Under the pieces are notes generated by a model. The model was not told the DNA's origin. It saw nothing but the letters and a program-made list of their open reading frames with translations, and did no database searches. A DNA stretch of 64,000 nt from contig PTFA01000081.1 of assembly GCA_003342895.1 (NCBI GenBank), forward strand, positions 3,176,181 to 3,240,180, in the 5' to 3' direction. This stretch comes from Casuarius casuarius. Taxonomy: Eukaryota > Chordata > Aves > Casuariiformes > Casuariidae. The position numbers and the translations under genes were made by a program. This document shows positions 36,111 to 46,800 of the stretch, one piece after another (the first letter of the stretch is position 1; the number at the start of each line of letters is the position of its first letter).

Positions 36111-39100
36111 TGGACTTCAGCAGGGCCCAAACAGCACCGCGATCTTCACGAGGGGTAGAGCTTGCGGCTGAGCGATCACAAACGCAGAGGGGAGAAAACA
36201 GAAATCCATCACTGGGAAAAGACTAGATCTTAATGGAATTATTTTAGAGCACAATAAAACACCGAGCTGTCTTCATCACAACTATTACTCTTACACGGCT
36301 AGACTGCCAGCATATCGCTTCAAACTGATGGAAGGAAAATGAATACCCTCGAAAGGAAACCGTTCACCATGAAGCACGCAGCCCGGCCACCGCAATGACA
36401 AGCTTCTCGATAGCGATGATCTTAAAAATCCCAGTGGCTATAGAAACTCTACAGAATTTCTTTCTTTCTTTTTTTTTTTTTTTTCAAAAAAAAGGATTTG
36501 TAAACTCAGCAGAAAAGTAATAGTTTTGCTTGGCTTTAGGTTGGTATTTTTTTTTTAACAGAACTGAAATAATGTAATTTTGGAAGATTATTTCTAGCTA
36601 TGCTGCTTTAAAGGATTAACAAAACATTATGTACTGGAGCATGCATAATGGCATCAGCAAACAGGAATCAGCAAGTCATCTCCTGTCTCCGTACAGACTA
36701 ATGGGTAATTGCCAGAAGCACCACGGGAATTTCTCCCTTTTGTCAGACCTCCAGGAGGTGATTGTCGTCAAATGTGACAGAAACGCAGGGCACAAGGACC
36801 GGTGATAGGCAGGAAAGGTAATGTTTACTGTTCAACNCAACAACACAACTTTCACTAGGGTAGCGAGCCAACGCCTGTGCANGGATGTGCAGATGCGAGT
36901 GCTACCTGGCGGTACTCAGGACATCACGTGAAAGGAGCGCAGAGCTTCCCAACGCTAGGGACAAAGCGAGTCATGATATGCAAGATGAATTTTATGAGCG
37001 AGTTTTCTTCAGTGAGCTTTTACACTGACCCAGTCCCCGCTTAATTCCATGAAGCGAGAGCCCTGCTCAGGCAGTTGATGGGCAGCATGTTTCCCTAAGC
37101 ACATGCTTTTCCATTAAGAAACTTGCATCAAACCAAAACACGATGGGCGAGAGCAGAACANGAAGAATAAATATCAGAGAGGCAATGTGGCAATATTACA
37201 AAACTAAATCGAAGCCTGGGGCTTCGCAGAACAAGCACGTTCAGGGCGNGCAACGGGAGCAAGCACCACGAGCGCGGCACCAAGAAAACCCGCACACNCA
37301 ACCGTCTCCAAGTTAAAGGCAATGGGGATGCAGGCGCTTACGTCCCAGTACAACTGTTTTACACATATGCTTAAGGAAAGGCTATGTGTCCCAGGCAAAG
37401 CCTTGGAGAGGACACATCTGATCCAAACAATCCCCTCCTGAGGAACTGTCTCCAAGAGAAGCAGCAAAAGGCACGCTTAAACGGGAATCTTGCAAGCTTG
37501 GGAAGGATTACGGGAACGCGCTCCCAGCTGCCTGCTCTGAACGCAGGCTCCCAGCCCCTGCAGAGGAAACAAAAGAGCTGCAAGCACCGTACAGCAAGCA
37601 CTTCACAAAGTTCAGGCTGGAATTAGAAGGACTTAANCCTATAAATTACATCTGCCACAAGAAGTAGGCACACTTCGTTTAGATATTCCTATTCTTTTGT
37701 TTCTCCTTTTTAATAACTGCCATTTATATCCTCTGGGTAAGGAATTACTGACAAGAAGAGCATCTGAAGAAGGATTTTTTCTCCAGTCAGGAAAGCCATC
37801 ACAGGCAAATGCTACATACAGTTTTTTTTAATTTATCACATTCCATCATAAACATCTACATCCAACTTCTGCAGAACTTGACTCACGGTAAGGCGCATGA
37901 AGGAAGACTAAGAAAGTGGAATGGGACTCCTGGTATAAACGAAAAGATTTCTGCTAAATAATTTATTGGAAGGGCTAAAATGTCCTAAAAGAAACAAATG
38001 CGTCTGCCCAAACCACTGGGACAGAACCAACTCATACTCCCCAATTTCCTTGAAAAAGAAATATTCTCCGGCGTTACACCCTGTACTTCTTTTTCTTTCT
38101 CTGAAGTTATCCGTGCAGAGTAGCCAACACANCNGCCNGGCCGGGGGGGCTCAGCTGGCGGCAGACCCTTTTGCGAAAGGCCGCACCACGTTCGCTGAGG
38201 GATGCTAACAAGGCTTTGTCCAAACAACGCGAACACTTGCCATGGTTTACAAAGGAAAGGAAATACTTGTTCTCTTTACATTCACAGCAAAAGCACAAAT
38301 CNGTGTCCACAAGCTCTTTGGTGCCTTTAATCCGTTCTGTGTGTAAATAACCCTTTTCCTTCCAGCGCAGTAGTGTCCAGAGACCCGTCCCAACCGGGGC
38401 AGGAACCCGGGTGGAGAAACATTTACTGTGGATGGAGAAAGCAGACGGGTGGGAAACAGCAATGAGACAGGCGAGAGGTATCGCAGAGGTCCAAGCAGGG
38501 AGCTTTGCCGGATAACTTCCCTCCATTTTCTGAGCAAATCACACACAAACAGCCGCTGGCCAATCCAAAAAACTGTGTATGCTGTTCGTATGCAACATTA
38601 AAAACATTATGGATGGCTTAAATGTATGTTATTACTATCAATAAACCTTTTAGGCCCCAAAAAATAAAACGGAGTGACTAGCGCTGAGAACTCCGGTACG
38701 CGATAGAAAACGAAACCACGTATAACATATGTCCTCCTGCCCACCTTAGGATGCTGTAGTACATCGGTATTCTGGCAGCCTCTCAGGTAGGAAGCTGTAG
38801 TGATACTGATAAATTATATTCTGTCCACATCACTAGGGTGCCGGTAATGTTTCCAAATGCCCGGAGGATCAGTGGGCGACTCTCATAATGTATATATAAA
38901 GAGAAATCTTGTTTTGTCTCCCTAGAGGCAGCTTCTCTCCTAATGGAGTGTGGTTGGAGGGACTCTCTTTAATTCATGCGTTTAACTCTTGATCTCCATC
39001 ACTTCGCAGCGCTTTTGTGCTAACTGCAACGTATAGAGGCCATTAGGCAGTAAGACTAAGATTGACTTTTCTTCTTCATGGATTATACAAAAGGAAGGGG

Positions 39101-39400
39101 AACGAGTCGGGCTCATTGGCATCCGTTTAAAGGGATCACGGGGCAAGCGGTGGCGGAAAGCGCCCAGCAACCAGCAGAGATGGTTAATTCCAAACCTCGC
39201 GCATCAACATGAAAAGGAATATCTGCTCCTCGCCGTTACATCATTAAATGAGGCAGAAGCAGCTAAACTAAGACCTCTGGAGGTGCTGACAGCAGAGAGC
39301 CTTCTGAGCTCAAAAAAAGAGAGAACGTGCATTTTAATTATTGCAGTGAACTAACTGCGAGGGTACTTATTCCCCTTCGGTGGAAGGAATGCGCGGTAAA
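36111..39400. other. Non-coding DNA with a T-run/A-run palindrome and an N cluster
   Basis: A T-run of about 20 followed by C and eight A at 36464-36494 can fold on itself. 36830-38200 has many N bases, with three within eight bases at about 38132-38138. Open frames up to 139 codons are interrupted by N and unrecognised. AGCACATGCTTTT near 37098 hints at another fragment of the MITE-like repeat of 35.2 kb. No gene. Confidence 0.5.
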
Positions 39401-41830
39401 ACAGCATTTGCTGTCACTGAAAGCGAGGGACGACAACGGGGCTTTTCTGCTCCAACGGGATGGGAGCTGCATGCTGCCTCCCGTCCCTCCCCACCGCACA
39501 CATCCCAAAAGAAAACCCTTCGTTTAAAGGTTTTAACCCACCCTTGCACGAGGCAGGCTCTGGGGCCAGTGCAGCCGGCCCCTGCATGCTGCAAATATCC
39601 TCCTTGCTTGCAGTTTGGAAAACATCAGGCATGGAGGAGCGCACGCTAGCCGTGCCCCCGAGCAGCCGCACGACGCTGCATTTACGAACACAGCAAACCN
39701 GCGTGAATCACCCGGTGCATTTGCACGTGGTGCCCGTGGGAGGTTTGGGACTCGAGACAAGCAGGCGAGGCGGCCTCAGGAAAGGGGACGCGTGCCGGGC
39801 TCGCGCTGGAGAGCCCACGTAGGTGTGAAGGACCTGCATCACCTTCTGAGGTTACTGCTGCTTATGGAGAGGCTGAGAAAGGCCATCCNAAATCAGACCT
39901 TAATCTCATGCCCTGGTTGCTTGCAAAGATCACACTCAGGCTCGTCGGCTCGTTCCTCCCCAAAAAACGTCGCCCTTAGGGCTCACTTCAGCTTTTTCAC
40001 CTTTATGTGTAAAGAAGTCAAGTTNCAAGAATGGGAAGCAAAGACATCTGCACAGCACATTTTATGCAGTTTTTGCTTCTAACGAAATGGAGATTTGGGG
40101 GAGGGGGGGGGATTTGAAGTGCAAATTGCTCCAAAAGGCCTGGGTGCTGCTGGGCTGGCGGACACAGTAATACTTTATTCATCCTCGCTAAGAGGTAGCT
40201 ACGGAGCCGGGCTTGAGCAGCGGTGGCTTTTGAAGCACAAGGCTTCGGTTTATCGGGTAAATAGGCCTGTAGGTGATAAGCCACTCTCTGAAAACCCTTC
40301 AATAATCGCACTGATATANGCCTGGAATTCACACTCCTTTCAGATTTCCCAGCCTTTTTAATGNCAGAAAAGAAGATCTCAGTTTCAGAAATATTCAGTG
40401 TCCTCTATTGTCAGCTTCTGGCTTAAAAAATAATTAAGTTTACTCTCCTGCTAGCCTGTTATCAGGTCAGTGCAAGATGCTAAGAGATCAGTATGCCATG
40501 GTAAGGAATATTTCTCTCTATTTAACCCACTAATTCAATCTCAGTAAAGAATGAAACCCATGAAGTATCTATTTATAAAGTAAATACAGCAAGTAGAAAT
40601 TCAAATATTGGCCCTGTTTCAGGCCATTTAGTTGAGAGGATGCTGGGAAGGTAATAGCCACACTCTCCTCTCNGTCCTCTTAACATCGGAGTTGCGGTAA
40701 TTTCTAGGCTACCTTTCCTGCTTGGAAAATCTAGCAGAAATTTCCTATTCTGTATTCTCGTTGTTCATGCCATCACATGAATTAATGCAGAAGTTTCAAG
40801 TGCCAAACTAGTTCAGTTTTAGAGCCCAATTAAAATTGCATTTAATTCCACTAATATCGCACAAAGAACACTTTCAGAAATAGCAACTCCTTTCCAAAAA
40901 ATCACGCAGTAAACATCACCACTGTCTTAAATAAAGGGAATTGCTATTGATCTCTGGGTATCCTAAAATCAGTAAAATACCGTGGCAAAATTGTTTTCTA
41001 ATGAAACAGTAATTTAAATGTCATTAATTTTATATTTGCCATTCCCAATTTACTGCACTGATCCCTAAATTAAAGACCGTAATGTCTCCTATGTCATTTG
41101 GAGATTTAATAGTTTTGATCCAGATTTAAAGGTTTAGAACTGTTTCATTCAGAGTTTCTTGCATACTCTCCTATGGATCATTAAATTGTTGCTAGAATCG
41201 GGGCACGAGGTAAGGGACCTTTCCANATAAATACGTATTTTTAAACTGGGGAGGAAACACTGACATTTTCCATTTCGGAAAGTGCATAACTCCCCTTTCT
41301 CTCCCTCCTCAGCACCCCTGGACTGCACTGCTGGCTCCAGCTGCAGCAGCTGCACCAGCAGAGATGGGCCCCTCTTACCGTACACTTTGCGACCTCAAAC
41401 GCATTTCAATATGGGATTTTTACTGCTTTCTAAAGCCGGCCATGAAAATAGAGTACCTTAAATAATGAAAGCCCAGTGGCCCCAAACGAGATGTAAAAGG
41501 CGGCTTGTGTTATTATTTTCCAGCACTGCATCCCCGTTGCAGGACACGCGGCCCAGGCNAGCGCCGCGGGATCCCTCTCTCCAGGCACCACCGCGCAGCG
41601 ATGGGCGAATTCAAGAAAACCCACCGGTATTTCCTANAGACGATACATGGAAAAAGCACAAAACCCCACAAGTAAATGCCTTGAGGATTTCGGATGCGTG
41701 GGAGAAGTGCAAACCCATCGGAGGTCCATGACCGAGCACCACACGCAACGGCAACCTCGGGTCTNGCGAGGGGACCGAGCTGGCAGGGCTTGGGAGAGCC
41801 GAGGGCCGCCAGGAGCCGAATTCTTCATTT
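39401..41830. other. CpG-rich patches (39.42-39.83 and 41.52-41.80 kb) around an AT-rich core
   Basis: The two patches carry overlapping frames on both strands (up to 155 codons) without domains. A G-rich run at 40096-40110 (G5-A-G9) could form a quadruplex. 40380-41150 is AT-rich and CpG-poor and looks unique. No gene. Confidence 0.5.
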
Positions 41831-43389
41831 AAATGCTTTGTGTCTTTATTGGATAATCTCTTACATGTGCTTCATTATATCAATAACAGTAGGAAATTAT
41901 TGATTTTTCTAAAGCCATTAAGTTCAATTAGCTTGACAATTCAAATGGAAAAATGGTAAATTACCTTCATTTGATGATAAAAACAGTAAGGGGAGGAAAA
42001 AAAAAAGATAATACCCTAATTTGTGAAGTATGCGAGCAAAGTGGCAAAGGTAAAACAAACAAATGTATATTAGCATAACAGCTCTAATCAGCACTGTTCG
42101 GCGTTTACAACCGGCATCGTTATGCCTACTGGACTGTGTAGCAATAAGTAGTTGTGTTGTTGTTTACCCACTTAATCTTGTGAATAAATTAAAGCAGAAT
42201 AAATAATAAACAATAGGAATAAAGGTGGAAAATCATTTGGAANAAATTAAGCCTCCGACAGGCCTAAGGCGCACACAGCATAGCCCAAAAGTCGCTGAAT
42301 ATTGACAGCAGNGAAGGCAGAACGAAAGCAGAGCCTCAAACCTTCACGGCACCTCGGGAGACAAATCCAGGCTGGTCCCACAGCACGCTCTCCTCCCAGA
42401 TCAGCCAAAACCCACCTTTCTACAGTGAATAAAATGCAGGGTATTTAGTACAGGTGCTGCNGACGATGCACAGCTCTCGGCATCGCGGTCCCACAGGATT
42501 TGCGTGGGTCTGCTGCCCTGATTCGGAGTTATTTTTACTGTGGCAAAAGTAAGACACAGTAGTAACAGTTCTACATGTTGGAAAACTATTTNCTTAAAAT
42601 CAGTTTTCTATATTCATATACGTCCTATCAGCCTGCTACAGGCTTTAGTAGCAACAGGCGTTCTAATAGTATACGCAGGAGTTTTAATGCAATACACACG
42701 TATTGTACAGGATTCTGTAAAAATTGTAAACTAAATATCCCAGTTTAGCTGCTGCATGGACCTTGCCTATAAAATTCATGAGTATACAGATCCCTGAATT
42801 ACAAATTGCAAGTCCGATTTAAAAATCCATTTAAGCCTATGCTAGTGATCAATTAATATATAAGCCATCTGATCTAATAGAGTGGGTTTTACTTATTAAT
42901 TTTAGAGGACAATAATATTTTTGCTGCAGTTCACAAATACCACATAAAATCAAACTAGAGATAAGAACAACAAAATAGTAAAATAAAACTGAGAATGCAG
43001 TGAATGATAAATTTTTTTAAATTTCTACTTAAATTTGTATTTTTTAAAGTTTACTGCAAGACCATAGTGAGGTTTTATCATTTAATTTCAATTATTGCTC
43101 TCNGAAGACCAGAGGAAAGATGTAAAGGGTACAGATTCAAAGGTTTTAAATGTTTTTTTTTTTTCCACCAGTAAAAAACATAATTAGTTCTTCCTCCATT
43201 TACTACAGCACTGAAAATTATTCCTCAGCCAGCTCTGGGTGGTTGTTCTTAGCGCAGATTTGCAAAGGAGTCCTTCCCCTCNACCAGCTGGACTTCCATG
43301 TTCTTTGTATGAAGCCCAGGAGGGGATCAGAAGTGCTGTTTTGACACATATCACATTTGACATGAGAACACACAACCAAATATTTTGCC
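41831..43389. other. Long AT-rich, CpG-poor block; candidate regulatory DNA
   Basis: 41831-42260 contains several ATTA/TAAT cores, a perfect forkhead-type TGTTTAC at 42161-42167, and AATAAACAATAGG (42206-42217), which combines forkhead- and SOX-like sites. 42540-43200 is also AT-rich. I recognise no repeat. It is the most enhancer-like block in the window by texture, but this is inference from composition and motifs only. Confidence 0.4.
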
Positions 43390-43680
43390 TCATTGACTGG
43401 GCAAGACTGAGAGCTCTAAAACTTCTGAATCCAGCCCCAGCGAGAAGGTGCTCAGCACCTCGGAGGATTGCTACGAGGATTTGTAAAGCGTCCAAGAAAG
43501 CTCTTGCACTGTCTTTCTGCCTAATNCTGTTTCCGTTCCCAACCATGTCCAGACTATTGATTTCTGCAGTGACTGCAATCAGTCATAATGAGGAAACAAG
43601 AAAGAAACCATCCATCCAGACAAAAAACCCGCAATCAGATATTATCTGGAGCTCAGCGTTGATTTAATTTCTACTGACCC
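43390..43680. repeat. Diverged direct repeat, copy A
   Basis: This segment aligns with 45475-45775 in the same orientation at a nearly constant offset (2085-2102 bases). The strongest parts are CTATTGATTTCT (43555-43566), CATCCATCC (43609-43617), and the terminal GCAATCAGAT...TTGATTTAATT (43631-43669), where about 48 bases align with roughly ten mismatches by eye. The 5' part aligns less clearly. It could be an LTR pair, two insertions of one repeat family, or an old segmental duplication. Confidence 0.6.
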
Positions 43681-45474
43681 AGCCATCCGGGTTGGCTAGG
43701 GGGGTTACTTGGGATGAAGAGTTCACTTTGTGTTCAGCAGTAATCTTAGCATTATTACTGTGTTCATCATCCTCAAGGTATTCTACAAACAGCTAAAAAA
43801 GATGAGAGGGTTTTTTTCTCTTATCCCTGCATCCTCGCTATCTTCTTATTCTGCCTTTATAGGTTTTGGGTTTGTTGATACTAAGTAAGTGGCTAGTCAT
43901 TTCTTTATCAAATGTTGTGCCAACTAACCATCTTTTGCTCCATAAACTCACCTTTTATGCTCTGGTTTCCCCTGCTGAATTCCTCCTCTCAACTTCATAT
44001 CCAGCTGCAATGAACTTTACTGCTTAATACTATAAAACCCAGATACATTCATTTTCAGGATGAGGAGCGTAAACTTGAAATGATGAATTCCGAAGCCTTT
44101 CCCACACCAGCAGTTTTCTGAAGGACTTCAGAGGCTCTATTCAGTCCCTCCCTCACTTTTCTTTTCTTTCCACTGCCTTTCCTCAAAAATTTTTGGGCCA
44201 GGACACCCTTCCAGTTGTATAATTTTATCCCCACAAGTATTTAAGTGATTTGTGAAGCTGTTTCCTTTGACCCTCCATTGTGCTTTANAGCAGAATATAG
44301 TTCTTGGGCTTTCCTGGTGACGGGCTCTCACATCACAAGCGATGCTTTCCTCCAGCTCTGGTTCTTTAGGAGACTAATGTGAAATGATGACCAGGACTAG
44401 GATGTCCATGGCTTTGTCATCTTTTCGCAGTGCATCTTTTGAAGCCTGCAGTGCTCAGGTAACAGCAGCAGTCTGTAGAGTTTCTCCTCAGTAAGCCAGG
44501 TTACTCTGAGCACAGGAAGCCCAAGGTGGAGCCTGGACGAATCCCAGCCGTCCCCTTCTTGCTGTGGAGGTTTTCTTTGGAATACCAATTTCCTTGTCCT
44601 TGCCTTTCACAGTGGCCCANGATCTTGGCCTAGAATATCTGAAAGACGATGCTAAAGTCTGGGAAGACGACCATGGCCAAATCCCCAGCTTCTCTGGAAG
44701 AAGCTTTTTGTCTACAGGAGAGATTTTCTTCACAGAAGGCCACGGATGCAACGCTAAGCTGGTGCCGGCCTACCAAAAATCATCTGCAACTCAGTATTTA
44801 TTTAAAACAGTCTTTCTGCGAGCTACACAGAATGACTTTGCAGCCTGCATATGCCCACGAGCCATCCTTTGGGAACCCCTTCGGTACGACGAGTTAAAGC
44901 CTACCCATGCAGAAGGCAGATGTTCTTGAAGGCGAGCATAAGGCTGCGGAATAAATGCCAAAGCTTAGGAAAATATTCACACCCATCCACTTCAAATGCA
45001 GGATACACTTCTNGATTCTCCCTGCTTTAACTTCAGTACACAGCAACTGATGCATTAAAAACTGAACAGAAACTCCTTCTCCTGCCTCAGAAAAGACTTC
45101 CACAATAACAAAACCAACCAAACAAAAATGCTATTAAAATAAAACACTCCATTGCTCACACTTCTCTTCCTGGGGAGAGATGACAGAATAAACACCACAT
45201 GATAGATGTTAGTCCCGCTGCTTAATGCACTACAGGACGGCACTCAGATGNTATAGTGATGAGCACAGCCTAAAATCGACACTAAACAAAATAGGGCAGG
45301 ATGTAAGAAGAATCCTGGACTGAAGTTTCTGGCCCAGGGCTGCCTCTCATTAAAACCACGCAAAAATTGTCACTTCGACAGAAAACAAAGTGCAATTCAG
45401 CACTATTGACTCAATCCGGGGTGTGTTTTTCCTAAGCCTGACACTGGAGGGGAACCTTCCAGTTGTGTTCTCAC
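43681..45474. other. DNA between the two direct repeats
   Basis: If the repeats were LTRs this would be the internal region. I see no primer-binding site, polypurine tract, protease, reverse-transcriptase or integrase motif. Minus-strand frames at 44137-44331, 44397-44588 and 44488-44751 are hydrophilic and unrecognised. 43760-43800 loosely resembles a SINE tail. Confidence 0.4.
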
Positions 45475-45775
45475 AACTAAACTGAGCAAGACCCGCTGAA
45501 AATGCCTAGACTGCAAATTTTGCACAGTAACCATGCAAACACTCAATTTGCATCTTATAGTAAGGGGCTCACCTTGTACACAGGAACTTTGCAGGTCTTG
45601 TACTATGACATCTTTTTTCCCAGTCATTTCATTCCACTTCCCCAGGATGGTCACACTATTGATTTCTTTCTTTATAATGCAATCATTAGTAATGGGAGAA
45701 TAACAAAGCATCCATCCCAGATTTCAAACCTGCAATCAGATCTCATCTAGACTTCACCATTGATTTAATTCCTAG
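45475..45775. repeat. Diverged direct repeat, copy B
   Basis: Partner of the copy at 43390-43680, same orientation. The shared words are CTATTGATTTCT (45656-45667), CATCCATCC (45710-45718), GCAATCAGAT (45732-45741) and TTGATTTAATT (45760-45770). A 102-codon minus-strand frame covers it, without a domain. Identity by eye is about 80% in the last 50 bases and lower elsewhere. Confidence 0.6.
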
Positions 45776-46185
45776 TAAACATTTCCAAATTTAATCATTG
45801 AAAGTATGGCTTCGTAGACATCAGGAAAATATTTTCCATTTAACATTTTGAAAGAAGCTGTGTGTAAGAATTGATTTCCAGGTGTTAAGNTGCAATGTTC
45901 AAGCCAAATGTATTTCTCTATCAAGCTCAATGTGAAAGTCTAATACCCAGTGGCAAAGATTGCCCAACACGAATGTGTTTGGAATACATGTGCGCTATCA
46001 CTTCATATGTTTCTCATTCAGTTGATGCATGCTTTTCTGATTAGTTCTTGACTGTGTTCTGTTAGTCTTTGATATCTTCAGCCACATTTTCAAGGATAGA
46101 GCTTTCCTCTTTAGAAACTGCCATCCATAAGGAGGCCTATTATTACTCATACAATTATTATTTTTGTGTGTACAGTAGGAAGGAA

Positions 46186-46310
46186 GGAAGAATTTGTGGT
46201 TAAAACACTGAACTAGAGCTTAAAGGATTTGGAGACCTTTTGCCCACACAAAGCATCGATCCTCTTTGAGCATCAACTTCATGTTTGTAACTGAGANTAC
46301 ATTAGACCTG
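46186..46310 (+). mobile_element. tRNA-derived SINE relic, plus strand
   Basis: A head like TGTGGTTAAAACACTGAACT (A-box region) is followed after about 50 bases by CTCTTTGAGCATCAACTTCA and TGTTTGTAACTGAGA, which follow the conserved centre of the same SINE type as at 35.9 kb. The B-box region is degraded. The GGAAGGAAGGAAG just before it may be target or low-complexity sequence. Confidence 0.5.
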
Positions 46311-46325
46311 CATCCTCTATACTTA

Positions 46326-46425
46326 CACCTTTCCCTGTACATGTATGTATGCATGTGCATATACATACCTACATACACACACACATACATATACACATAT
46401 ATATATATAAAAATACACACAGAGG
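46326..46425. repeat. Imperfect TGTA/CATA/AC microsatellite
   Basis: A mixed run of TGTATG, CATACATAC, AC and TA units, about 100 bases long, starting directly after the SINE relic. SINE tails often seed such repeats. On the minus strand it gives a tyrosine- and methionine-rich open frame that is not a gene. Confidence 0.8.
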
Positions 46426-46726
46426 ACAAAGGGTGTTTTGTATAAATCTGTGCTTCAAGGCATCAGCCATCCATCTTTGTATTGTATAATGTAACACAGG
46501 GGCTTAACCTTTCTCCTATGGAAACTGCTGTACCTTTCCTACTGAATTTCTAAAGCAGTGTGGTCCCCAACCCCACTTAAGCTTGAAATTATCTCTGTTA
46601 CATTGTTAACAACTAAGAGTACTCACTTTTTGGGGGAACTTCTATGACTTTTGACTAGGAAACAAATAAAAAGTTGGAAAAAAGGCATCTTTCTGCTGAA
46701 GAATTTGAATTGCCTGAAGAGGAGAT

Positions 46727-46731
<5 letters not shown>

Positions 46732-46790
<59 letters not shown>

Positions 46791-46800
46791 TATATATGAG
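46732..46800. repeat. (TA)n-(CA)n compound microsatellite
   Basis: About 20 TA units followed by about 8 CA units and a further short TA run. It is the cleanest and probably youngest simple repeat in the window, and likely length-variable between individuals. TA runs of this length can extrude cruciforms. Confidence 0.9.

Noticed and set aside
46220..46429. Tyrosine- and methionine-rich minus-strand frame
   Set aside because: It is a translation of the microsatellite.
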